A stretch of 64,000 nucleotides of DNA, taken from contig NZ_CP036423.1 of the NCBI RefSeq assembly GCF_009910365.1, positions 2,790,001 through 2,854,000 on the forward strand, in the 5' to 3' direction. Below are positions 46,658-57,550 of this stretch, in pieces (the first letter of the stretch is position 1; each line of letters begins with the position of its first letter). The notes under the pieces are model-generated. The model was given only the letters and a program-made list of their open reading frames with translations, did no database searches and was not told the origin of the DNA. A program made the translations under genes and the position numbers. Source of the stretch: Aequoribacter fuscus (GTDB lineage: Bacteria; Pseudomonadota; Gammaproteobacteria; Pseudomonadales; Halieaceae).

Positions 46658-47800
46658 ATGAATACGCCTGACATCGAAGCGTTTTCGAAACTGATCGGTT
46701 GCCTGTACGACGGCCATATCGAGGAAGATCCGTATAACAATTTCCTTTATGGTGTGCGGCAAACCATCGACGCAACCTTTGCGTCTATTACCATGCGCGA
46801 ACCTACCGGCGACGATGGCGGTTTACTCTTTGTGTCGTGCGATAAGCTCCAAAAAACCTTAATCGACGATCACACCAACCCCTATACCGACCGTTACTAT
46901 ACCGCCAACCTGATGACCAACTTGCCGTGGGGGCAGGTGATCACCTTGAACGAGTGCTACCCCTACAGCTCGCTCGAAGAAACCGAGCTTTACCGCTTTT
47001 GCATGGTACCGCTCGACATATACCACATGATTGGCATGGATCTGCGTAACGCCAACGGCCAACGCTTTAGCGTGCGATTTGCGCGACCTAAATCCGCGGA
47101 TAATTTTGGTCCCGAGGAACGCGAGTTTTTAACGCTATTATCACCTCACATTCAACGCGCCGTTGCCAACGGCATGCAGCTGATTCAATTAGACAATGAG
47201 CGCAAGCTTTATTCTAAAACCATCTCCAAACAGTCGATCGGCATTATTACGCTGGATGAGCGAGGCAAAGTCATCACCCGCAATGCCGTAGCGGATGAAC
47301 TGATCCGCGAGAAAGACGGCATTCACATCGTGAACGACCACATTCACCTCGACAGCCAAGCCGCCAGAACCAAGTTAAACGGCTACATTGAGGAAGTTGT
47401 GCAAGCGCAACGGGCCCAAGCCCCGGCGCCGGTGAACGCTCTCTCCGTAGATCGCCCCTCGGGTAAAGCCGATCTCGAAATCCTAATCAAACCGATGATG
47501 ATCGATAAGACCGTAGAACCTGGGCACACGCCGCATATGATCGTATTTATTAACGGTCCGGAAAAGCGCTACGACATCGATATTCGTTTGCTCATGTCGC
47601 TTTACGGTCTAACGCGGGCCGAAGCCATGCTTGCCAAGCATTTGGCGGAAGGTGCCAACCTAGACCAGGCTGCGGGTGATTTGGGGATTGCACGCAACAC
47701 GGCCAGGGCGCAGCTACGCTCAATTTTTGCCAAGACCGGTGTGTCACAACAATCCATGCTGGTCAGCCTGATCTTAAAAAGTCTGGTCACCTTCTCTTAA
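46658..47800 (+). CDS. LuxR-family regulator, TeiR-like
   Basis: A 380-residue protein with a C-terminal LuxR helix-turn-helix (LTRAEAMLAKHLAEG, LDQAAGDLGIARNTARAQLRSIFAKTGV) and a long N-terminal sensory part without a recognisable receiver or autoinducer-binding signature (it may be PAS/GAF-like). Comamonas testosteroni TeiR, an activator of steroid genes, is the same class and nearly the same length. Its place downstream of the hsa operon, 114 bases after hsaF, supports a role as steroid-responsive regulator. Start ATG 46658; GTG 46634 is possible. Confidence 0.8.
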   Translation: MNTPDIEAFSKLIGCLYDGHIEEDPYNNFLYGVRQTIDATFASITMREPTGDDGGLLFVSCDKLQKTLIDDHTNPYTDRYYTANLMTNLPWGQVITLNECYPYSSLEETELYRFCMVPLDIYHMIGMDLRNANGQRFSVRFARPKSADNFGPEEREFLTLLSPHIQRAVANGMQLIQLDNERKLYSKTISKQSIGIITLDERGKVITRNAVADELIREKDGIHIVNDHIHLDSQAARTKLNGYIEEVVQAQRAQAPAPVNALSVDRPSGKADLEILIKPMMIDKTVEPGHTPHMIVFINGPEKRYDIDIRLLMSLYGLTRAEAMLAKHLAEGANLDQAAGDLGIARNTARAQLRSIFAKTGVSQQSMLVSLILKSLVTFS

Positions 47801-47805
47801 GACAC

Positions 47806-47831
47806 AAAAAAGCCCACAGAAAGTGGGCTTT
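47806..47831. terminator. Bidirectional terminator between LuxR gene and ksi
   Basis: AAAAAAGCCCAC-AGAAA-GTGGGCTTT: a 7-bp stem flanked by an A-run and short T-run, placed between the convergent regulator gene and the leftward ksi operon end. Confidence 0.85.
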
Positions 47832-47848
47832 GACAATTCCCCAAGACT

Positions 47849-48217
47849 TTAGCTTCGCGTATTTTCTGGACCCCAGAATGCGCGCATTAGAACCACTTTG
47901 CCTTCGTCGTTAAATTTAAAAACGTCAATGATATCCATGTACATCGGTGCATCGCCAGCCCCTATCGTAATTTGGAAGGGGAACGCGACCTCATTGGCAG
48001 CCACACGAATCGGACCCGATAACTCTGCGCCCTTGATGTTTGCCAGCACACCACCGTAAAACTGCGTTATGGCTTCGCGCCCCGAAACGATATCGCTACC
48101 GATTGGGTCTTCAATTTGGGCATCGTCAGCGTACAAATCAACAATAACGCTGACGTCTTCGCCGGTCAGACCGTCCATATACTGCTGTACTGCTGCTGCG
48201 GCTTTTGCGTAATCCAT
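47849..48217 (-). CDS. ksi: Delta5-3-ketosteroid isomerase (KSI)
   Basis: A 122-residue NTF2-fold protein matching C. testosteroni KSI along its length. The catalytic set is at the family positions shifted by one or two: Y13 (QQYMDGL), D37 (QIEDPIGSD) and D97 (IIDVFKFN). Other shared blocks are LYADDA, ANEVAFPF and KVVLMRAFWG. It moves the double bond of delta5-3-ketosteroids to delta4. It ends the operon ipdC-echA20-kshA-ksi, 12 bases after kshA. Confidence 0.92.
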   Translation of the reverse strand: MDYAKAAAAVQQYMDGLTGEDVSVIVDLYADDAQIEDPIGSDIVSGREAITQFYGGVLANIKGAELSGPIRVAANEVAFPFQITIGAGDAPMYMDIIDVFKFNDEGKVVLMRAFWGPENTRS

Positions 48218-48229
48218 TAATCGTGCTCC

Positions 48230-49327
48230 TTAGTCCATGAATGGAAGGCCGTCATCAATCGCGTGATTGGCCTCAGCGGGTAGAGTAACGCCAGGAATCT
48301 GATGGAACCCGTTCAGTTCTTGCTGAATCGTTGCTGCCGTCTCAGCATCGACATAGAACTGCGAATACCACTTACGGCCAATTTTGAACGGCCCATCGGT
48401 CTTCAGCGCCATAGGTTTAATCGCAGGCTGTTTATAGCGCCAAATCTGGAAATCAGTCGCAAAAGCTTCCAGGGCACCAGCTTGAGTTTGCTTCGCAATC
48501 TCAATATCTTCCGCCGTAGGCTGACTTGAGGATGCTTTGACTAAACACGCATGCCATGCCTTAATTCGGCCATCGTCGACTGGGGTATTTGCAATGAGCT
48601 CGTATTGAACGGTGTCACCCCAGACTTGTTTTGACAGCAAGATGCCAGGCCCTGTGTACCAAGTCGTGGTATACAGCATCACGCCACCGTAGAGCTGCAT
48701 AGGCCCACCCTGGCGCTGAATATAAATGTGCCCTTTTGCTTCATTCTCAAAATACTGACATGGCGCTCCATGAGTTGGCCCCAAATGGCGCATGTCGGAC
48801 ATGTTGTCCAAGACTTCTTGTGGGTGAATATCCAGCTCACCCAGGTGATCTAACTGCCAGCGAATCCACTGTGGGTTGTCCCACTCTTTCAAGAAAGGTG
48901 CGTCATAAGAGGGCTCTGCTCCGTCTTCATCAAACCAGACCATAATACAGCCCATGTTGTCGACCACGGGGTAAGAGCGAATAGACGCCGACTTAGGGCA
49001 AGGACCGTCGTGGTAAGGAATGTCATCTACGTCACCAGCAGAGTTATAACGCCAGCCGTGGTAAGGGCACCGGATCGAATCCCCTTCAATTTGCAGACCG
49101 TTCTTGACGATCATTGCCGAATCGCTGGCGGTTAAATGAGTACCCATGTGCTTGCAGTATGCATCCAAAACCACTGGGTTACCTGATTCCCCACGATATA
49201 AGGCCAGATCTCGTCCGAAGAATCGAATCGCCATAGGCCCTTTATCGAGTTCTGAACTCTCGGCGACGATAAACCAACCTGTCGGGAAAGTTTTGGGACC
49301 GAGTCCGTAATCCGCTGCTTTTGCCAT
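48230..49327 (-). CDS. kshA: 3-ketosteroid 9alpha-hydroxylase oxygenase, KshA-like
   Basis: A 365-residue Rieske oxygenase. Rieske ligands: C58, H60, C87, H90 (CKH...CPYHGW). Mononuclear iron: H181 and H186 within DNMSDMRHLGPTH, the same numbers as KshA of M. tuberculosis. The block NMSDMRHLGPTHGAPCQYFE and the end RKWYSQFYVDAE parallel KshA. It hydroxylates C-9 of 1,4-diene-3-ketosteroids, triggering ring-B opening. The reductase KshB is not in the window. A good AAGGAGAG site precedes ATG 49327. Confidence 0.88.
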   Translation of the reverse strand: MAKAADYGLGPKTFPTGWFIVAESSELDKGPMAIRFFGRDLALYRGESGNPVVLDAYCKHMGTHLTASDSAMIVKNGLQIEGDSIRCPYHGWRYNSAGDVDDIPYHDGPCPKSASIRSYPVVDNMGCIMVWFDEDGAEPSYDAPFLKEWDNPQWIRWQLDHLGELDIHPQEVLDNMSDMRHLGPTHGAPCQYFENEAKGHIYIQRQGGPMQLYGGVMLYTTTWYTGPGILLSKQVWGDTVQYELIANTPVDDGRIKAWHACLVKASSSQPTAEDIEIAKQTQAGALEAFATDFQIWRYKQPAIKPMALKTDGPFKIGRKWYSQFYVDAETAATIQQELNGFHQIPGVTLPAEANHAIDDGLPFMD

Positions 49328-49338
49328 TTGATCTCTCC

Positions 49339-50091
49339 TTATTCTTCGAACTTCGCGTCGCGCTTTTCAACGAAGGCTGCACGCGCCTCATTTGAATCGT
49401 CATGCGTATAGGCCTCAAGGGTAAAACCTTGTTCCCAACGATACTTGGCTTCTAAACTACCATCTTCAATACCGGTCAGAGCTTCTTTGGCGAGTTGGAT
49501 CATAATTGAGCTTTTCGCCGCAATTTGACCGGCTATTTCCATTGCCGTAGCGCGCAGCGCCGAGTGCGCCACTACCCGTTCGACAGCACCGAGTCGATAA
49601 GCCTCTTGCGCGTCAATAAACTGCCCAGTGAAGTACATGTAGCGAACCTTCTGGACTGGGAACATGCGCTGCAGGTGAGCACCACCGCCCATCGCCCCTC
49701 GATCCACTTCAGGCACCCCAAACCGCGCGCACTCAGACGCAACAATAATGTCGGCTGCGCCAGCAATACCAATGCCGCCACCCAAGACAAAGCCATGAAG
49801 CGCGACAATAACGGGTTTAGGGTTTAAATGAATAGACTCGAAGGTGTCGTAGTTACCTTTGTTGACCGGTACGATTTTACGCGAGTCGGCGTCCAGCTCT
49901 TTGATATCAACGCCTGCGCAAAAGCCTCGGCCTTCCGAGCGAATAACAATCACTGAGACCTCGTCGTTAGTACCTAACGCCTTTATCTCGGCGGCAATAC
50001 TCGCCCACTCAGCCGAATTAAAGGCGTTCACGGGTGGTTTATCGAACACCAGCTCCGCAATGCCGTTCTCTATTGTTACTCCAAAAGCCAT
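49339..50091 (-). CDS. echA20: EchA20-like ring-D hydrolase of the crotonase family
   Basis: A 250-residue crotonase-fold protein matching remembered EchA20: EGRGFCAGVDIKEL, HGFVLGGGIGIAGAADIIVAS, FGVPEVDRGAMGGGAHLQR and AKEALTGIEDGSLEAKYRWEQGF. EchA20 hydrolyses ring D of the HIP-derived beta-diketone, making COCHEA-CoA for IpdAB. Here it is joined to ipdC and kshA, and is separated from ipdAB by 12 kb. Confidence 0.88.
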   Translation of the reverse strand: MAFGVTIENGIAELVFDKPPVNAFNSAEWASIAAEIKALGTNDEVSVIVIRSEGRGFCAGVDIKELDADSRKIVPVNKGNYDTFESIHLNPKPVIVALHGFVLGGGIGIAGAADIIVASECARFGVPEVDRGAMGGGAHLQRMFPVQKVRYMYFTGQFIDAQEAYRLGAVERVVAHSALRATAMEIAGQIAAKSSIMIQLAKEALTGIEDGSLEAKYRWEQGFTLEAYTHDDSNEARAAFVEKRDAKFEE

Positions 50092-50102
50092 AGGTATTCC
50101 TT

Positions 50103-51161
50103 TTATTCTGGCGAGTTTAAGGCATTTAAACGCGTTAAAGTTTGATCTGCCTCAGTCATTAAGCGTTCTATTAAAGCCTGCACTGTTGGCAGTTCATCAA
50201 TGAGGCCGGCGACTTGACCGCTGGGCAATATACCGTCTTGCGGATGGCCTTTAACCATGGCTTCTTGAATCATCATGGGTGCGTTAGCCGCCATCATGGT
50301 TTGCCCCAAGGTTAAATCTGTGTTTTTTTGCATGGCGATCGCGGAACGCAACATTCCAAACAGCGAGACCCCAGTCAGTTTGGTAAACGCCAAGCCATTT
50401 TTGATGGCAAGCAGTAGCATCTGCAATCCCGACGCCTTTTCGAGTCGCGCAAGCAAAGGGTTTAAGATCATACGTTGAGGTAGGCCGTCGAGCTTGGTGC
50501 TGGTGATGATTTGCTCGGGTGGCGCTTTTAAATATTCAGCCTTGGTCACCTCCGGTACGGGCGATTCTTGGGTCAGTAAAAACCGAGTTCCCATGGCAAT
50601 ACCACAAGCGCCCTGCGCGAGAGCGGCAATGAGATCACTACCGCGACTAAAACCACCCGCAGCAACGACCGGCACATCAACCGCCTGGCATACCTGCTTT
50701 AACAAAATAGAGGTTGCCACTGAGCCAGTATGACCGCCACCTTCGCCGCCTTGCACAACAACAATATCCGCACCGAACTCCACCGCTTTGACCGCGTGCT
50801 TTAAAGCGCCAACGGTGGGCATGCACAACACACCGGCATCTTTAAGACGCTTTACCGCCGCAGAGGAAGGCGAGCGGCTGTAACTGACAGCGCGCACCTT
50901 GTGCTCGATACACAAATCGATGATCTGTTCTGCGTGAGGCACGTACATGTGGAAATTCACGCCAAACGGTTTGTCGGTCAAGCGTTTGATTTCAAGGATG
51001 CCCGCCTCGATTTCCTCTAGGGTCATCACGGCGCCCGCTAAAAAGCCAAAGCCGCCCGCATTTGCAGTAGCGGCGACCAAGGCTGGATCTGCCACCCAAC
51101 CCATCGCTGTTTGTACAATGGGGTACTGACACCCCAAGCGCTCTGTTAACGCAGTTTTCAT
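50103..51161 (-). CDS. ipdC: IpdC-like flavin-dependent oxidoreductase (NPD family)
   Basis: A 352-residue FMN protein of the nitronate monooxygenase/2-nitropropane dioxygenase fold: YPIVQTAMGWVADPALVAATANAGGFGFLAG, VVQGGEGGGHTG, VVAAGGFSRGSDLIAALAQGACGIAMGTRFL. In steroid clusters this family is IpdC, which acts on the 5-hydroxy-HIC-CoA series. It is first in its operon and faces the CoA ligase gene at 51380 across 218 bases. Confidence 0.9.
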   Translation of the reverse strand: MKTALTERLGCQYPIVQTAMGWVADPALVAATANAGGFGFLAGAVMTLEEIEAGILEIKRLTDKPFGVNFHMYVPHAEQIIDLCIEHKVRAVSYSRSPSSAAVKRLKDAGVLCMPTVGALKHAVKAVEFGADIVVVQGGEGGGHTGSVATSILLKQVCQAVDVPVVAAGGFSRGSDLIAALAQGACGIAMGTRFLLTQESPVPEVTKAEYLKAPPEQIITSTKLDGLPQRMILNPLLARLEKASGLQMLLLAIKNGLAFTKLTGVSLFGMLRSAIAMQKNTDLTLGQTMMAANAPMMIQEAMVKGHPQDGILPSGQVAGLIDELPTVQALIERLMTEADQTLTRLNALNSPE

Positions 51162-51379
51162 ACTTTCACCTAGGCAGTGATCTGGCGCTTTTCGCAGACC
51201 ATCATTACGAGGTCTGAATTAGAGCGTGTTTCCACACTGCTTGTATAGGTTTGGACGTAATGCAAGTGGACGATACCTAGACCGTCAAAACATTTGCCCC
51301 GCAATGTTTTATCCAGAATACTTCATGCCAGTGTTAAACACCCACAATAACAGCACATCAAACCCAGAAGGTTAACGAC

Positions 51380-53061
<1,682 letters not shown>

Positions 53062-53065
<4 letters not shown>

Positions 53066-53745
53066 GTGTCGCCGCCCTAACAGTCAGCAAACCCGCGCAC
53101 GAAACGAGCTTGGGCCACCAAGCTCGCAAGGCGCTTGCGACCCGAGAGCGCATCCTTCAAGCCGTTGTTGAACTCATCAACGAGTCTGGATTTTCGGGCG
53201 CCACCTCTGGTCAAATCGCCCGCAGAGCAGGTATTACTTGGGGGGCGGTTCAGCATCACTTTGGCACGAAAGACGACATTCTTTTGGCCATCATAGAGCG
53301 GTCACAGCAGGTGTATCTAGACCAGCTTCAGTCAGCACAACTGGCCAAAGGACCTTTAAGTCAGCGCATCGATCACTTTGTTGACGCCGTCTGGGAGCAC
53401 TATCGCAGTGACCTATATTTTGCTTTTTCGGAGATTATGCGAGCCTCGCGAATGAGTGCTATCGGACCATCGCTCAGCGCCTTTTCCATTAGCGAAGAGC
53501 AAGAAAAACACATCCAAATTATGGCTTCCATGTTTGCCGATTACGCCATACCAAGCCAACGATTAAAAGAATGCTTCCGATTTGTGCATCGGTTTTTGGC
53601 CGGCTTTGCCTTAGACCGAATTATGGAACCATCGGCACCTTACGAAACCATCCATATCAAACGCCTAAAAGACGAACTACTGCAGCTAGTATCCGACAAA
53701 GGTTCAGACACTGGCGATTACCACACAACAGGAGGGCTCAAATGA
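53062..53745 (+). CDS. TetR-family regulator inside the catabolic operon
   Basis: A 227-residue TetR protein. The N-terminal helix-turn-helix is clear: TRERILQAVVELINESGFSGATSGQIARRAGITWGAVQHHFGTKDDILLAII. The ligand domain shows no specific signature. It overlaps the CoA ligase stop by 4 bp (ATGA) and the next FadE start by 4 bp, so it is made with the enzymes and probably autoregulates the operon, with release by a CoA thioester or the substrate as the likely signal (inference). Confidence 0.9.
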
Positions 53746-54932
53746 GCGACCTAAATACCTTCCGCGAAGAAACACGCGCCTGGCTCTTGGACAACTGCCC
53801 CGAGTCGCAGCGACAACCCATTGTCAAAGACGAACAGATTTGGGGGGGGCGCAAGCGCGAGTTCCCATCAGCCGATGCACAAAAGTGGTTTGAAGCTATG
53901 GCTGACCGCGGTTGGACAGCACCGACTTGGCCAAAAGAATACGGTGGTGGCGGTCTCAGCCCAGACGAAGCAAAAATACTGCAGCAAGAAATGGCGCGAC
54001 TGGGCTGTCGCCCCGCGCTCTACGAAATCGGCATTTGGATGTTTGGTCCCGCATTATTAGCCTTTGGCACCGAAGAGCAGAAGCTCGAGCATATTCCCAA
54101 AATCGTGCGCGGTGAAATTCGCTGGGCGCAGGGTTATTCAGAACCCTCGGCAGGCTCCGATTTGGCGAGTCTCAAAACGAAGGCAGAAGATTGTGGCGAT
54201 CATTTCTTGGTCAACGGCACCAAGATTTGGACCACCAACGCCCACAAAGCCGACTGGATTTTCTGTTTGGTGCGAACTAACCCGGATGCTCCCAAGCAGC
54301 AAGGCATTAGCTTCTTGCTGATCGACATGGAGAGCGAAGGCGTCTCGGTCAGCCCTATCGAACTCATCAGCGGCGAATCGGAATTCTGCCAAACCTTTTT
54401 CGACAACGTCAAAGTACCCAAAGCCAACCTGGTCGGTGAATTAAACAAAGGGTGGGACGTCGCCAAGGAGCTGCTGAAACATGAGCGCGCCATGATGTCG
54501 TCGATGGAATCGATGACCGAGAAGGAAGAATTCAGCTTAGTCGATCTTGCCAAACAAACGCTCGGAGCGGATGCGAAAGGCGCGCTGAACAACCCCGAAG
54601 TGCGTACCAAGATCGCGGCTTTAGATATGGAAATGCAGGCATTTGCCCAGTTAAACGAACGCATGTTCTACCAGCACAAGGCCAAACAAAGCGACCCTCG
54701 TTTGCCGCTATTACTTAAACACATCGGCACGAAACAGTTGCAGCGCAAAGATGAGCTCTTACTGGAAATACTGGGCAACAAGTCTTTGAGTTGGGAATCT
54801 GCGGCATCGAGCCACACCGAGCACACAGTAACTCGCAATTGGGCTTTTGATAAAGCGCACACCATTGCCGGTGGCACCTCAGAAATTCAACTTAATATTA
54901 TTGCTAAACGTGCGTTAGGCATGGCGTCTTAA
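53742..54932 (+). CDS. Acyl-CoA dehydrogenase, catalytic-type subunit
   Basis: A 396-residue acyl-CoA dehydrogenase: FREETRAWLLDNCPES, WAQGYSEPSAGSDLASLKTKA, NGTKIWTTNAHKADWIFCLVRTN, LLKHERAMMSS with the Glu at the alpha-subunit position, and HTIAGGTSEIQLNIIAKRALGM. ATG 53742 overlaps the TetR stop; a longer frame starting at 53571 is a shadow inside tetR. It pairs with the next gene, 15 bases on. Confidence 0.88.
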   Translation: MSDLNTFREETRAWLLDNCPESQRQPIVKDEQIWGGRKREFPSADAQKWFEAMADRGWTAPTWPKEYGGGGLSPDEAKILQQEMARLGCRPALYEIGIWMFGPALLAFGTEEQKLEHIPKIVRGEIRWAQGYSEPSAGSDLASLKTKAEDCGDHFLVNGTKIWTTNAHKADWIFCLVRTNPDAPKQQGISFLLIDMESEGVSVSPIELISGESEFCQTFFDNVKVPKANLVGELNKGWDVAKELLKHERAMMSSMESMTEKEEFSLVDLAKQTLGADAKGALNNPEVRTKIAALDMEMQAFAQLNERMFYQHKAKQSDPRLPLLLKHIGTKQLQRKDELLLEILGNKSLSWESAASSHTEHTVTRNWAFDKAHTIAGGTSEIQLNIIAKRALGMAS

Positions 54933-54947
54933 CAGGAAGCTATTCAG

Positions 54948-56051
54948 ATGATTTTTAATGAAGAACAAAGCATGTTGCAGGACACCGTCCGAGCATTTGT
55001 ACAAGAGCACGCGCCGGTTGCGGACTTACGCGCAGTAAGAGCTAATGCGAGTGGCCCGTCTTACAACCTTGAACTTTGGAATCAGTTGGTCGAATTGGGA
55101 TTGCCCGCTGTCGCTCTGCCTGAAGACGATGGCGGCCTGGGTTTTGGCTACATGGGCCTACTGGCAGTACTGTTGGAAACGGGCAAAACCATTATGGCAA
55201 GCCCACTGGTATCGAGCGTCGCCGCCGCCACCTCGTTGATTCAGCTTGCGGGCACCGACGATCAAAAATCACGTTGGTTACCGCAACTGACCTCTGGTGA
55301 AATGACTGCTACCGTTGCCGTACAAGAAGGTCGCCATTACTCCCTGCCCGCAGTAGACACACAACTCATTGATGGGCAGCTCAACGGCAGCAAGTCGATG
55401 GTGATGGACCTACCCGAGGCCGACCTCCTGATCGTCATCGCAAAAACTGCTGAGGGCAAACTCGCAGCTGCAGTGTTAGAGTCGAGTAAGGCCGAATTTG
55501 ACGCGCAGCGTTATTCGCTGATGGATGGACGGAAATACAGCGACCTCACGTTTACGCAAACGAACGTTCTACCGAATAATGTCTTGGGTGAAGGTGTTGA
55601 TCGAACCGCCGAGATCGAGCAAGCATTAGATATCGCGACTGTTGCAACCGCTGCTGAGATGGTTGGCGGAGCAGAAAGTTTGATTGAGCGAACCGTTCAG
55701 CACCTCAACGATCGCGAACAGTTCGACGTTAAACTTGCGACTTTCCAAGCACTTCAGCATCGCTGCGCCGAAATGTATTGCCAATTGGAGCTGGTAAAAA
55801 GCGCCGTCTTCAGTGCTTTCGCTCGACTGGATCGCGGCAAAGACATTCACAAGGCCGCGAGCCAAGTTAAAGCATTGGCTAACGATTACTACCAGCATAT
55901 CAGTAACGAAGCAGTGCAAATGCACGGCGGCATGGGGGTAACCGATGAGCTGGATGTCGGGCTGTATCTGAAGCGCTCACGTGTCTGCAACCAATTGTTT
56001 GGGGATGCAGCTTATCATCGCCAACGCTATGCCTCAGCGCTGGGTTTGTAA
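54948..56051 (+). CDS. Acyl-CoA dehydrogenase, non-catalytic-type partner
   Basis: A 367-residue acyl-CoA dehydrogenase homologue: FNEEQSMLQDTVRAFVQEHAP, then a shortened middle domain, IEQALDIATVATAAEMVGGAESLIERTVQHLNDREQF where the partner has its Glu region, and MHGGMGVTDELDVGLYLKRS at the end. It lies directly after the catalytic-type FadE, so an alpha2beta2 enzyme is likely. The stop (TAA) directly abuts the next start. Confidence 0.85.
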   Translation: MIFNEEQSMLQDTVRAFVQEHAPVADLRAVRANASGPSYNLELWNQLVELGLPAVALPEDDGGLGFGYMGLLAVLLETGKTIMASPLVSSVAAATSLIQLAGTDDQKSRWLPQLTSGEMTATVAVQEGRHYSLPAVDTQLIDGQLNGSKSMVMDLPEADLLIVIAKTAEGKLAAAVLESSKAEFDAQRYSLMDGRKYSDLTFTQTNVLPNNVLGEGVDRTAEIEQALDIATVATAAEMVGGAESLIERTVQHLNDREQFDVKLATFQALQHRCAEMYCQLELVKSAVFSAFARLDRGKDIHKAASQVKALANDYYQHISNEAVQMHGGMGVTDELDVGLYLKRSRVCNQLFGDAAYHRQRYASALGL

Positions 56052-56720
56052 ATGATTAGCGTACGATGCTTAATTTTTGATACCGAGTGCTCCCGGGATT
56101 CGCTGCTGAGCACCCTTCAACCGATCTTGCCAAGGCTCTCTGAGACAACTCAAGTGCGTCTGCTTATTGACGACAAGGACTCTGCGGTTGCGGCCGGATA
56201 CCAGCAATGTGCTAAGGCGCCTCTACCAACGGCGTGCGTCTGCCTGGATGATCTCGAAGAGAGCGAGGCGCACACACTCAAAGTTGAACTTGAGTCCCTG
56301 TTTGAACGAGCTCGGGCCACGGTGTTCGAGACGCAGTTGGTGCTACAACCCGACTGGCAAATAGGGCAACGTACGCCGGGCACCGTGCAACTGTGCACGT
56401 TTCAACAAAAGCGCGACATTAGCCGCGCAGAGTTCATTGCGATCTGGCGAGACAGCCACACACAAATCGCGATCGACACGCAAAGTACTTTTGGCTACTT
56501 CCAAAACCTGGCGCTAGAGGGTCAAGACAGTGGCTTTGACGCGCTGGTTGAGGAGCACTTTCCGATAGAGGCCGCCACGTCGCCCGAGGCATTTTTCGAT
56601 GCCGTCGGGGACCCAGCTAAGCTTAAACACAACATCGACTGCATGATGGAAAGCTGCGCTCGATTTATTCAACAAGACACGATTAACGTCATTCACTTAA
56701 GCGAATACAAAATACACTAG
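56052..56720 (+). CDS. EthD-domain protein of unknown function
   Basis: A 222-residue protein. The C-terminal half shows the EthD-type dimeric alpha+beta-barrel pattern, with QKRDISRAEFIAIWRDSHTQIAI as the conserved core (the H in SHTQIAI is typical). The N-terminal half, about residues 1-100, is a second, weaker barrel-like segment. EthD proteins are linked to diverse oxidation pathways without an established general mechanism. Its start directly follows the FadE stop (TAA-ATG), so it is cotranslated with the acyl-CoA dehydrogenase pair. I cannot assign a function. Confidence 0.75.
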   Translation: MISVRCLIFDTECSRDSLLSTLQPILPRLSETTQVRLLIDDKDSAVAAGYQQCAKAPLPTACVCLDDLEESEAHTLKVELESLFERARATVFETQLVLQPDWQIGQRTPGTVQLCTFQQKRDISRAEFIAIWRDSHTQIAIDTQSTFGYFQNLALEGQDSGFDALVEEHFPIEAATSPEAFFDAVGDPAKLKHNIDCMMESCARFIQQDTINVIHLSEYKIH

Positions 56721-56729
56721 GAGCACATC

Positions 56730-57494
56730 ATGACAGATGGATTGGCAGGAAAAGTCGCTTTAATCACCGGCGCAGGGCAAGGTATAGGGCAAGGCATCGC
56801 ATTTTCGCTCGCAAAACGCGGCGTCAAAGTGGTCGCCGTCGGACGGACTCTGTCCAAATGTGAAAATACCGTTGCGCAAATCAAAGAACGCTTCGGTCAA
56901 GAAGCTCTTGCGATCGAGTGTGACATTAGCAATCTTGATCAGCTGCCCGGTGTCGTGGAGCAAACTGTGAATACGTTTGGGCGCTTGGATATTTTAGTCA
57001 ACAACGCCGTGAGTGCGACCATCAAGCCACTGATTGCGTTAGAGCTTGAAGAAATCAATCGGGCGATGGTCACAGGTCCAACGGCGACTTTGTTAATGAT
57101 GCAGGCGGCCTACCCTCACTTAAAAACCAACGGCGGTTCTATTATCAACATGGCAAGCTCTGCGGCAAAACGCTGGGACATGACCAATTACGGCTTATAT
57201 GCAGCGGAAAAAGAAGCCATACGCGCACTAACCCGCACAGCCGCCAGCGAATGGGGTCAATACAACATCCGAGCGAACTGTATACTACCCCATGCCAAAT
57301 CGCCCGCTCTGGCCTGGTGGACAGAAAACCGTCCCGAAGAAGCGGCCGCGTTTGTAAAAACCATTCCAATGGGCCGGATTGGTGAGTGCGAAGACGATAT
57401 TGGTGAATTTGTTGCGATGCTCTGCTCTGACCAAAGCCGTTATGTCAGCGGCCAGAGTATCGCCGTAGACGGCGGCCAGGCTTACATGGGCTAA
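56730..57494 (+). CDS. SDR-family oxidoreductase of the FadE/EthD operon
   Basis: A 254-residue SDR: LITGAGQGIGQGIA cofactor loop with R in VAVGRTL at the beta-2 end, suggesting NADP(H); NNAVSA in place of NNAG; MASSAAK with Ser; YAAEK for the catalytic Tyr/Lys pair; and the end SGQSIAVDGGQAYMG. It is the last gene of the 51380-57494 operon and is followed by a bidirectional terminator. The NNAV variant is unusual but the catalytic residues are intact. Confidence 0.88.
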   Translation: MTDGLAGKVALITGAGQGIGQGIAFSLAKRGVKVVAVGRTLSKCENTVAQIKERFGQEALAIECDISNLDQLPGVVEQTVNTFGRLDILVNNAVSATIKPLIALELEEINRAMVTGPTATLLMMQAAYPHLKTNGGSIINMASSAAKRWDMTNYGLYAAEKEAIRALTRTAASEWGQYNIRANCILPHAKSPALAWWTENRPEEAAAFVKTIPMGRIGECEDDIGEFVAMLCSDQSRYVSGQSIAVDGGQAYMG

Positions 57495-57550
57495 CCGCTG
57501 CTGATGATTTAGAGGCGTAAGACCTGACACCTCTTCATCAAGCACCAACA

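Noticed and set aside
53571-53741. Long start of the FadE at 53571
   Set aside because: The extra 57 residues are a frame shadow of the TetR gene; the ATG at 53742 has the family start and couples to the TetR stop.
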